A stretch of DNA of 5,233 nucleotides from Candidatus Methanocorpusculum equi. GTDB lineage: Archaea > Halobacteriota > Methanomicrobia > Methanomicrobiales > Methanocorpusculaceae. The notes beneath the pieces were generated by a model. That model saw only the letters and a list, made by a program, of their open reading frames with translations, was not told where the DNA came from and made no database searches. This document shows, in pieces, positions 1 to 4,906 of this stretch. Numbering within the stretch: position 1 is the stretch's first letter; every line of letters starts with the position of its first letter. The stretch lies in assembly GCA_018065685.1 (NCBI GenBank), contig JAGHSU010000100.1, positions 1 to 5,233 of the forward strand, written 5' to 3'. Position numbers and translations under genes: made by a program.

Positions 1-25
1 ATATATTACCTATCCTATCCTATTA
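1..25 (+). promoter_or_regulatory. Likely promoter end and leader of the thioredoxin operon
   Basis: The first eight bases (ATATATTA) could be the TATA box or its downstream edge, lying 18-25 bp before the ATG at 26. No purine-rich ribosome binding site precedes the ATG; the space is filled by three tandem CCTAT units (9-23). Together this suggests a leaderless or nearly leaderless mRNA, common in archaea. The window edge cuts off anything further upstream, so this is an inference. Confidence 0.35.
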
Positions 26-301
26 ATGAGTATGACAAAACCGATTCTTTATGACTTCTTCGCAACATGGTGCGGACCGTGCAGAATCCAGAGCCCGATT
101 ATCCATGAGCTTGCAGAAAAACTCGGCGACAAAGCCGATGTCCGCATGATTGATGTTGACCAGAATCCGGAGCTTGCAGACAAATACGGGATTGCGGTTG
201 TTCCGACACTGATTATCGAAAAGGACGGAAAAGAAATCCACCGCCCCGAAGGTGTTACCAGCGCTGAGACCCTTGAAGGTCTGCTTCAGCCGCTTTTCTG
301 A
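26..301 (+). CDS. Thioredoxin (short archaeal type)
   Basis: This gene encodes a 91-residue cytoplasmic thioredoxin, a thiol-disulfide exchange protein that reduces disulfides in target proteins. The active site is WCGPC at residues 15-19, with C16 and C19 as the redox pair, and the usual cis-proline loop is VVPT with P60. A conserved DVDQNP segment (residues 43-48) also fits the family. It is shorter than the usual ~105 residues because the first strand and helix seen in bacterial thioredoxins are largely missing, as in many methanogen thioredoxins. The ATG at 26 is taken as the start; a second in-frame ATG at 32 is almost as good because neither has a Shine-Dalgarno sequence. The next gene starts 11 bp downstream on the same strand, so the two are probably co-transcribed. 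The reductant cannot be told from sequence; it could be a thioredoxin reductase using NADPH, F420H2 or ferredoxin. Confidence 0.93.
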   Translation: MSMTKPILYDFFATWCGPCRIQSPIIHELAEKLGDKADVRMIDVDQNPELADKYGIAVVPTLIIEKDGKEIHRPEGVTSAETLEGLLQPLF

Positions 302-312
302 ACGGAGATACC

Positions 313-648
313 ATGACTCAGGTACACGTTGAAGTGGTCGGGTTTACGTACCGCCCCTGCGGTCCGTTTCCCTGCGATGCTGACAGAAGCTGCGGACTTA
401 CCGAATGCTTTGAAAAGGAAAAGCTCTCCTTTGCGTTTCCGGCACTGAAAAAAGCGTTGGAGGAAAAGTACGGGGAGAAGGTTTCCGTTGAGCTGGTCTC
501 CCTTGATGCGGAAATCCCGGAGCGGATTAAAAAGATTGTAGCCGAAGAGCACCCGCCGCTTCCGTTTATTCTGATAAACGGGGCTGTGGTGCCGGTAGGT
601 GCCGTCTCTGTTCCGAAGATTTCAGAGTATATTGAAAAGGCGCTTTAA
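313..648 (+). CDS. Four-cysteine thioredoxin-fold-like protein
   Basis: This 111-residue protein is not one I can name with certainty. It begins with a hydrophobic strand (VHVEVVGF, residues 4-11) that leads into RPCGPFPC, which looks like a thioredoxin CGPC motif enlarged by two residues (C16 and C21). A second pair, C27 and C32, gives the spacing CX4C-X5-CX4C. Near the end, LPFILING (83-90) resembles the cis-proline strand of thioredoxin-like proteins, followed by a final amphipathic helix. A thioredoxin or glutaredoxin-like fold is inferred from this order. The four cysteines could form redox disulfides or bind a metal or Fe-S cluster. The start is supported by GGAG at 304-307, five bases before the ATG. 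Its position directly after thioredoxin suggests it is a partner or substrate of that protein. Confidence 0.8.
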   Translation: MTQVHVEVVGFTYRPCGPFPCDADRSCGLTECFEKEKLSFAFPALKKALEEKYGEKVSVELVSLDAEIPERIKKIVAEEHPPLPFILINGAVVPVGAVSVPKISEYIEKAL

Positions 649-662
649 ACAAAGGCGCTTTT
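640..662 (+). terminator. Rho-independent-like terminator of the thioredoxin operon
   Basis: GCGCTTT (640-646) pairs with AAAGGCGC (651-658), leaving one bulged G and an AAAC loop, followed by TTTT (659-662). The stop codon (646-648) sits at the top of the stem. The hairpin arises from an 11-bp direct repeat, AAAGGCGCTTT, at 636-646 and 651-661. Archaeal termination depends mainly on the T-run, which is short here, so strength is uncertain. Confidence 0.5.
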
Positions 663-674
663 AAGAGCATTTTG

Positions 675-719
675 AAAAAAGAAAAAATCCGGAACCAGTT
701 TCCGGAATAAAATATTTTT
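675..719. terminator. Hairpin terminator between convergent genes
   Basis: A perfect 7-bp stem, TCCGGAA (688-694) and TTCCGGA (700-706), encloses a 5-base loop. On the minus strand it is followed by a T-rich tail (complement of the A-rich 675-687), a good terminator for the flavodoxin gene that ends at 733. On the + strand it is followed by a weaker T5 run (715-719), so it may also back up termination of the thioredoxin operon. A short CCCGG-T-CCGGG palindrome at 720-730 lies beside the flavodoxin stop codon. Confidence 0.6.
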
Positions 720-732
720 CCCGGTCCGGGAT

Positions 733-1242
733 TTACCCGAACACCTTCTGCACAACGTCTGCAATGTGTTTTCCGAAGAGTTCCGCCTGATGCAGGTCGT
801 CATCTGTTATCGGCCCGTCCGCCGCAAGCCCGTAGTGTCCGCCGTTGTGTTCGGTCTCTTCCAGTTCGGGATTTATCGGGTCTCCCACCACAATCATCCC
901 GTGAATGAGCATTGCCTGCAGAATGGAAAGAATTGCGGTCTCTTTCCCTCCGGTCCTGTCTCCTGAGGTGACAAATGCCGCTCCAACCTTTCCGACGAGT
1001 TTTCCGCGGACGAAGGTGGTGTCGTCGAGGAGTTCTTTTACCTCCGCTGCAGGGCTTCCGAAGTATACAGGCGACCCGAGAACAATCCCGTCATAGCGCG
1101 CAAGGTCTGTTGCGCTTACCATGTTGAAGCTTTTGACATCAACAGACATCCCGGGGGCTGTCTTTGCCCCGCGTCCGATTGCGTCTGCGAGTGCTTTCGT
1201 TTTTCCTGTTCTGCTGTAGCAGGTAATCAGTATTGAAGGCAT
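733..1242 (-). CDS. Flavodoxin-fold FMN protein, WrbA/NAD(P)H:quinone oxidoreductase-like
   Basis: This 169-residue cytoplasmic protein is predicted to bind FMN and carry electrons or reduce quinone-like compounds. The N-terminal strand leads into the phosphate-binding loop YSRTGKT (residues 9-15). The second flavin-contact segment is GSPVYFGSP (56-64), followed by a helix (AAEVKELLDD). GAAFVTSGDRTGGKETA (87-103), HGMIVVG (114-120) and GGHYG (134-138) match the order of WrbA-family landmarks. It is about 30 residues shorter than bacterial WrbA, so a generic flavodoxin or NADPH-dependent FMN reductase label is also reasonable. The ATG at 1242 has no Shine-Dalgarno sequence but lies about 27 bp after a TATA-like element, which suggests a leaderless mRNA. 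It is monocistronic and convergent with the thioredoxin pair. An oxidative-stress role is plausible but only inferred from family and neighbours. Confidence 0.88.
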   Translation of the reverse strand: MPSILITCYSRTGKTKALADAIGRGAKTAPGMSVDVKSFNMVSATDLARYDGIVLGSPVYFGSPAAEVKELLDDTTFVRGKLVGKVGAAFVTSGDRTGGKETAILSILQAMLIHGMIVVGDPINPELEETEHNGGHYGLAADGPITDDDLHQAELFGKHIADVVQKVFG

Positions 1243-1355
1243 GACTTACGGGTTTGTATTCACGTAAGATAAATGTACGGGTTGCGGTACTTTGGGGGAT
1301 GTTTTTGGTACGGGGCTGACCGCCGTCTCCAAATCATGAACCTCTGCAGGCATTT
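1243..1355. other. Intergenic region between flavodoxin and PIN genes
   Basis: This 113-bp gap holds the flavodoxin promoter and, further upstream of it, three GTAC elements at 1275-1278, 1287-1290 and 1308-1311, two of them inside a repeated GTACGGG (1275-1281 and 1308-1314). No convincing terminator follows the PIN gene stop codon at 1356 on the minus strand: there is no T-run, and no strong hairpin is visible. Read-through from the PIN module into the flavodoxin gene is therefore possible. Confidence 0.4.
1245..1273 (-). promoter_or_regulatory. Promoter with small dyad upstream of the flavodoxin gene
   Basis: On the minus strand TTTATC (complement of 1268-1273) lies 26-31 bp before the start codon, the expected place for a TATA box of a leaderless transcript. 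A 6-bp perfect inverted repeat, CTTACG (1245-1250) and CGTAAG (1263-1268), is centred between that box and the ATG, with one arm touching the TATA element and the other just ahead of the start. A repressor bound there could block initiation. A 6-bp dyad can arise by chance, so the operator reading is tentative. Confidence 0.4.
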
Positions 1356-1849
1356 TTAATCATCATACTTCTTCAGATATGTCTCGTAGTCATACCTTTT
1401 CTGCAAAAGAACATCCCGCAGAACCGCAAAACACTCGCGTCCGTTTTCCCGTGAAATCCTCCCCATCTCAACAAGACGTTCCACGACCTCAGGCAGGGTG
1501 ACATACACCAGTTTTTCCTGCCGCATAAACCTCTGCATTGCCCGATCTTCGGTCAGCAGAGGGATACCTGTGTCCCCTGACAAAACAACCAGGTCTGCAT
1601 CCATAAAGCTCAGTATCTTCTGTTTCTGCACAATGTCTGCAGCCCGTCCGACCTGTTCCGGGCTTAGTACCATAATCTGCAGCCAGAGTTTACTGCAATC
1701 CTCGGGGACGGGTACTCCATCTCCCTATCCTGGACAAAATCACTGGTAAATACCTCTCTGTACTCCTCAAAAAATTTTTCAAGAAGGGAGAGCTGGGCCA
1801 GATAAATCAGCCCGTTCATATCAACCAATACCTTATCCCCTAAGTTCAT
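1356..1849 (-). pseudogene. PIN-domain nuclease (VapC-like toxin), split by a one-base frameshift
   Basis: Two overlapping frames together encode one PIN-fold ribonuclease-type protein. The first runs from the ATG at 1849 to a stop at 1664; the second is open from upstream of 1704 to the stop at 1356, with its first ATG at 1673. Adding one base in the GGGG run at 1704-1707 (CCCC on the coding strand) joins them into 164 residues. The join reads YPSP-EDCSKLWLQI, and 494 bp plus one is divisible by three. The rebuilt protein has VDMN (D10, N12), acidic residues at E43/E45, FMDADL (D84, D86) and LLTED (D102), the usual metal-binding acids of PIN nucleases. The start codon overlaps the stop of the upstream XRE-peptidase gene (ATGA), indicating translational coupling and a toxin-antitoxin pair. 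As written, neither half carries the whole active site. A sequencing or assembly error in the homopolymer is an alternative to real decay. Confidence 0.85.
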
Positions 1850-2895
1850 GCCGTCCCGTAAACAGCAGGAGCTGCATCTCCTAAAAGTTCCCTGCCCTTA
1901 TTCGAAGTGATAATTCCCTCTGCCACAGCCCGCATAACGAGAAGCTTCACCATCCTCGGCTCCTCCGAATCAAACATCTCCTGCTTCGAACGTTTTCCGA
2001 TTCCCGATGCGTTAAACCGGCGTTCTGTATCTTTTTTTACCTGCGCTGTAATAATGCCGAGTGTCTCCATCCTTGCAAGAATCGACGGGACACTCACTCC
2101 GTATTTCTTACGGAGGAGAAGCAGTTCTTCCGGCTCAATATTATTCCGCTTCACACCAGTGTCTTCGATGATGGATGCCTTTGGGATAAGAAGAGCCGCC
2201 GCAAAGTTATTTGCCTCAGCTTCCGGGTCATGGTCGGTATGATTGATGAATACGTGTCCGAGTTCATGCGCAAGACTGAAACGCTGCCGCTCTTTTGGTG
2301 CTCCGCGTCTGAGGCAGATAACTGTTCCGATATTTTCATCCATAAATACCGCAGCTTCAAAGTCTTCCGGACCGTTAACCAGCACTATTTTAAATCCGTT
2401 GTTCTCAGTGACAGACATCAGATTTTCAATCGGGTCGGAACCAAGTTTCCATGCACTGCGGACATTTTCTGCCAGATTTTCTATATCCTCATGGAAGTAA
2501 TACTTCCGGATACTTGTGCGAAGATGTGTGATGTCTGCCTCCCGTTCATTAATTCTCAGGATATCAAGGATATCCGCACGCTTTTCCAGACACTCCTCTG
2601 TCTGTGCAACAATCCTGTCCAGCTCTTTTTTAGGCAGCTTCCTGTGCGGGTTTACCATACGGTATCTGGGCTCTGCGGTCAGACTGACCCGGATTTTGCG
2701 GAAAAAATAATCCACGGGCACATTTAATGCCTTGCTTAATGCAATTAAATGAGTGGAATTCGGGCAGATTTTTCCGGACTCATACTTCGACACGGTCATT
2801 TTTTCAACCCCTGTCAGATCTGCAAGTTCCTGCTGGGACAAACCGGCAAACATACGCGCCTGCTTCACTCTTATGCCAAATTCATCGTTATTCAT
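1846..2895 (-). CDS. XRE-family regulator fused to ImmA/IrrE-type metallopeptidase (predicted antitoxin)
   Basis: This 349-residue cytoplasmic protein joins two domains. Residues 6-62 form an XRE/Cro-type helix-turn-helix (GLSQQELADLTGV, then MTVSKYESG), predicted to bind DNA. A charged helical linker (about 88-125) leads to a zinc peptidase domain of the ImmA/IrrE (COG2856) type at about 135-285. Its signature is AHELGH (H210, E211, H214), followed by EAEANNFAAALLIP (225-238), whose glutamate supplies the third zinc ligand. The C-terminal part (305-341) is helical. Fused proteins of this type are known as predicted antitoxins or as regulators that cleave repressors. The PIN gene directly downstream, overlapping by four bases, supports an antitoxin role. 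The start has a good ribosome binding site, GGGAGT on the minus strand (2907-2902), six bases before the ATG. A dyad around the promoter suggests autorepression. Whether the peptidase is active, and on what target, cannot be seen. Confidence 0.93.
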   Translation of the reverse strand: MNNDEFGIRVKQARMFAGLSQQELADLTGVEKMTVSKYESGKICPNSTHLIALSKALNVPVDYFFRKIRVSLTAEPRYRMVNPHRKLPKKELDRIVAQTEECLEKRADILDILRINEREADITHLRTSIRKYYFHEDIENLAENVRSAWKLGSDPIENLMSVTENNGFKIVLVNGPEDFEAAVFMDENIGTVICLRRGAPKERQRFSLAHELGHVFINHTDHDPEAEANNFAAALLIPKASIIEDTGVKRNNIEPEELLLLRKKYGVSVPSILARMETLGIITAQVKKDTERRFNASGIGKRSKQEMFDSEEPRMVKLLVMRAVAEGIITSNKGRELLGDAAPAVYGTA

Positions 2896-2917
2896 ATGAT
2901 AACTCCCTTCAGTCTTG

Positions 2918-2955
2918 AGGTTACAAATTATATATTTATGCTTATTTTGTAACCT
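2918..2955 (-). promoter_or_regulatory. Candidate autoregulatory operator of the XRE-peptidase/PIN module
   Basis: A perfect 10-bp inverted repeat, AGGTTACAAA (2918-2927) and TTTGTAACCT (2946-2955), is separated by an 18-bp AT-rich spacer. The spacer holds a TATA-like sequence on the minus strand (AAATATATAA, 2937-2928), which would place transcription start near 2905-2912, just ahead of the Shine-Dalgarno sequence. XRE dimers typically bind such dyads, so autorepression of the module by the HTH domain is likely. The arms are 28 bp apart centre to centre, wider than most single-dimer sites, so two dimers may be involved. Confidence 0.65.
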
Positions 2956-3096
2956 TTGATTATATATGTGCTCTATGAAAATAAATAGTTATTCCCGGGG
3001 CATGATGCCGCAGCAGAAATGATACTTTGCAGGGATTTCGGCCAGGGCGGCAGGTGTTCCGTCCGGTTCCCGGGAAATTCACGGTATGCAGGAAGG
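2956..3096. other. Intergenic region after the pilin-like operon
   Basis: About 140 bp lie between the module promoter and the stop codon of the last pilin-like gene. On the minus strand a short hairpin (GGCAT-C-ATGCC, 3009-2999) is followed by a GC block and then an AT-rich stretch (2995-2976, with TTTATTTTC), which might end the pilin-like operon weakly. A 10-bp palindrome, TTCCCGGGAA, sits at 3067-3076. No coding potential is convincing on either strand. Confidence 0.35.
2959..2966 (-). promoter_or_regulatory. Second TATA-like element upstream of the XRE-peptidase gene
   Basis: TATATAAT on the minus strand (2966-2959) is an exact copy of the one at 2934-2927, 32 bp further downstream. If used as the TATA box it would start transcription near 2937, inside the inverted repeat, and the downstream arm would lie in the leader of the mRNA. 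It may be an alternative promoter or simply AT-rich background. Confidence 0.3.
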
Positions 3097-3594
3097 TCAG
3101 TAAAGAATATCCCCGTTTTTATACACGATCGTAAGCGAAGATGCCGGATTTCCCTCCCCTGCATCAAGCAGGTCGCCTGTTTTCCAGACGCTCCACGGCT
3201 CGCCGTAAATCAGCGTCTTTGCCGTAATGTCACGGCTTCCGGAAAAGATTCTGATGTCATCGATAGAGAGTGCCTCTCCTCCTGCATGATAGAGCGCATG
3301 TTCATTCGCGGACGCTGAAAAAAAGACCACAGGGGTGTAGGTGTTTCCTGCATCAGCTGCGGAAAAGACTGCGACACAGGCGAGGGCCGCGACAATCACA
3401 ACAATTACCAGAAGGAGCACTGTCCCGAGGGCTGTGGAGACACCCGCATCTCGTATCAGCAGGTGCCGCTCCATCATCCCCTTCTTCAGATCCCCCCTCC
3501 TCCTCTCATCTTTCTTCATATCGCCCTTCTTCATCTCATCATTCAGCATCTCATTCTTCATCATCCACTCATCCTTCACCATCCCGCGCATCAT
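3097..3594 (-). CDS. Archaeal type IV pilin-like protein with long charged N-terminal extension
   Basis: This 165-residue protein has the core of an archaeal type IV pilin (Pilin_N/DUF1628-like). RDAG (48-51) is followed by a hydrophobic helix, about 52-77 (VSTALGTVLLL onwards), then a short extracellular beta-rich domain ending in SLTIVYKNGDILY. Cleavage by a prepilin peptidase just before the helix is expected. The unusual part is residues 1-47, rich in Met, Lys, Glu and Asp, including a duplicated ten-residue unit (DEMKKGDMKK, then DERRRGDLKK, 19-38). Normal prepilin leaders are about 5-20 residues. The ATG at 3594 is chosen because it overlaps the stop of the upstream gene as ATGA. An internal start at 3477 or 3474 would give a 125-126-residue protein with a normal leader (MMERHLLIRD) and would follow a GGAGG-containing purine tract, though at long spacing. 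It is the last gene of the operon. Confidence 0.8.
   Translation of the reverse strand: MMRGMVKDEWMMKNEMLNDEMKKGDMKKDERRRGDLKKGMMERHLLIRDAGVSTALGTVLLLVIVVIVAALACVAVFSAADAGNTYTPVVFFSASANEHALYHAGGEALSIDDIRIFSGSRDITAKTLIYGEPWSVWKTGDLLDAGEGNPASSLTIVYKNGDILY
3481..3540 (-). repeat. Tandem 30-bp coding repeat, two units
   Basis: On the minus strand, unit 1 (3540-3511) and unit 2 (3510-3481) are adjacent 30-bp units identical at 24 of 30 positions by eye, each starting GATGAGA. They encode DEMKKGDMKK and DERRRGDLKK. The surrounding stretch up to 3594 is also rich in ATGA and GAAGA and is almost entirely purine plus T on the coding strand, so an older, more decayed unit may precede them. Confidence 0.7.
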
Positions 3595-4361
3595 GTTATC
3601 ACATACTCCGGAGAGATGATCTCAATGCTTCGTACCCCATCAGGAAGAACCTCCGAATACACAGTATTTCCACTAATCTGCGGCTGTGAGAAACACCAGG
3701 GGTATCTGAAGGAGAGCTCGGAAAATGCCGCCTGCCAGAGCAGAGTATCCTCTCCCGTGTAGGAAAGATACACGGTATCATCCGTCGTATCATCTGTATC
3801 CGGGGGGACGGTGCACGTATATCTTATCTCTCCACGGTACAGTGCGGAGAGAGGAATCCCTGCTGCTGATGCCCCGCGGGAAAACTCCCCCTGATACAGC
3901 GGGATTACAAACACCGCATTCCTGTTCTCCGCTATAGCTTTCGGGAAGGAAAGCCATACGGAATCTCCTCTGTCGCTTCGTATGAGTCCTCCTGCGCAAA
4001 GACTGATTTGGGAATCAGATCCCGAAAACGAAAGTTTTGAAAGAGGGATGGTATGCTCTCCAATCGAGATGCTTCCGGCAGGCAGGAGAGATGCCGCCCC
4101 GTCAGATTCAAAGACCGGAAGATACGAGACGGTCGTCTCCGTGCTCTTTTGCAGCGAATCAAGAAGCAGGGTAAAGGATACCATATCATCCTTTGCGGAA
4201 AGGACTGCGGACTCTGCAGTATAGCTTTCCGCGGCAGGGGCCTGTACCGCAAAAAAGAGCACGACAGCCGCGGAAAGAATTGCAAGAATCAGCACAAATC
4301 CGACAACCGTTGCCGCCCAGTTTTCTTTTTTCATCACGGGTTCCTTCATGGATTTCATCAT
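3591..4361 (-). CDS. Secreted/membrane-anchored pilin-like protein, function unknown
   Basis: This 256-residue protein starts with a short basic leader (KKEN, 11-14), then one hydrophobic helix at about 15-40 (ATVVGFVLILAILS onwards), ending in QAPAAES. A long, mostly beta-rich domain presumed to face outside follows. The layout of leader, helix, a proline-containing turn and then a helical segment with a DDM motif (58-60) resembles pilin-like proteins found in operons of haloarchaea and methanomicrobia. That match is from memory of the pattern, not a search. An acidic Thr/Asp-rich run lies near 194-203 (PPDTDDTTDD). The start at 4361 overlaps the upstream stop as ATGA and has GAGG five bases ahead. 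An alternative ATG at 4334 (residue 10) has AAGGA seven bases ahead and would shorten the leader. The downstream gene again overlaps by four bases. Confidence 0.8.
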   Translation of the reverse strand: MMKSMKEPVMKKENWAATVVGFVLILAILSAAVVLFFAVQAPAAESYTAESAVLSAKDDMVSFTLLLDSLQKSTETTVSYLPVFESDGAASLLPAGSISIGEHTIPLSKLSFSGSDSQISLCAGGLIRSDRGDSVWLSFPKAIAENRNAVFVIPLYQGEFSRGASAAGIPLSALYRGEIRYTCTVPPDTDDTTDDTVYLSYTGEDTLLWQAAFSELSFRYPWCFSQPQISGNTVYSEVLPDGVRSIEIISPEYVIT

Positions 4362-4906
4362 ACAAGCCTCACGGAAAATACTCCGCAGGGTGCGCCTGCG
4401 GTATATGCTGCTGATTCGGCTGCATGTTCTGCTGTCCTGAGAAGTATTACGGATACAACGGCTGTTTTCCCTTCAGACACTCCTTCCCGCGAGAGTGCGG
4501 CATCTGCAAGAGGGTGCGATGCGAATGACTGAATCTTTTGTCCGTTGAGAAAGAGCCCGTCGGAGTTAAGGGTCACGGTCTTTCCCGAGGGGGATTCATA
4601 CGAGAGTGTAAACGGGCTATCAGGGGTGTCTGATGCAAGATTCAGGATGACAGACCCCTTCTTTATCGGAAGCAGGAAGTCGCGCTGAACGCCGTACGCT
4701 TCGGAAATCACCAGTTCATCCATTCCCTCCTGCAGCGAAGAGAGCTGAAGAAGGACCGCATCCAGCTCATCCGCCTCCTCTTTTTCCCCGATATACGGCA
4801 TGCCGTATACGAGAAACAAAGAGACCAGGATGAGCACTGCTGCCAGGACGAAAATGAAGCTGACTGCTTCCGAGACTGCAGCATCCTGTTTCAGCAGATC
4901 TTTCAT
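4358..4906 (-). CDS. Type IV pilin-like protein with Glu at +5
   Basis: The preferred product has 182 residues. The leader MKDLLKQD is followed by AAVSEAVSF; cleavage after D8 would place glutamate (E13) at position +5 of the mature protein, as in classical type IV pilins. A hydrophobic helix spans about 14-36 and continues into a charged helical segment (GEKEEADELDAVLLQLSSL), then a beta-rich domain with SYESPSGKTVTLNSDGLFLNG. The ATG at 4906 is chosen over an in-frame ATG at 4969 because GGAGG lies about seven bases ahead and because the stop of the upstream gene shares one base with it (TGATG). The longer form would run 63 bp back into that gene and put an Arg-rich stretch ahead of the leader. 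It is likely anchored in the membrane or assembled into a pilus-like fibre or pseudopilus. Confidence 0.82.
   Translation of the reverse strand: MKDLLKQDAAVSEAVSFIFVLAAVLILVSLFLVYGMPYIGEKEEADELDAVLLQLSSLQEGMDELVISEAYGVQRDFLLPIKKGSVILNLASDTPDSPFTLSYESPSGKTVTLNSDGLFLNGQKIQSFASHPLADAALSREGVSEGKTAVVSVILLRTAEHAAESAAYTAGAPCGVFSVRLV

Noticed and set aside
9..23. Three tandem CCTAT units as a regulatory repeat
   Set aside because: Very short and at the window edge; cannot be told from chance.
1700..1712. Programmed -1 ribosomal frameshift joining the two PIN halves
   Set aside because: The coding strand reads TCC CCG AGG here; a -1 slip would need the P-site tRNA to re-pair from TCC to GTC, so it is not a standard slippery heptamer. 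A stray indel or sequence error is simpler.
2230..2727. Long + strand open frame (165 codons) opposite the XRE-peptidase gene
   Set aside because: It is antisense to a protein with clear HTH and HELGH motifs, has no recognisable domain, and reads as a frame shadow.
3067..3076. TTCCCGGGAA palindrome as an operator
   Set aside because: Only 10 bp, located downstream of the operon's last gene and far from any start; no T-run on either side for a terminator role.
3270..3689. Ser/His/Pro-rich + strand open frame across the repeat tract
   Set aside because: The composition simply reflects the pyrimidine-rich complement of the repeat tract; no start signal and no domain.
4053..4532. Long + strand open frame (159 codons) opposite the pilin-like operon
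   Set aside because: Cys-, Arg- and His-rich composition without domain structure, spanning two genes on the other strand; a shadow frame.
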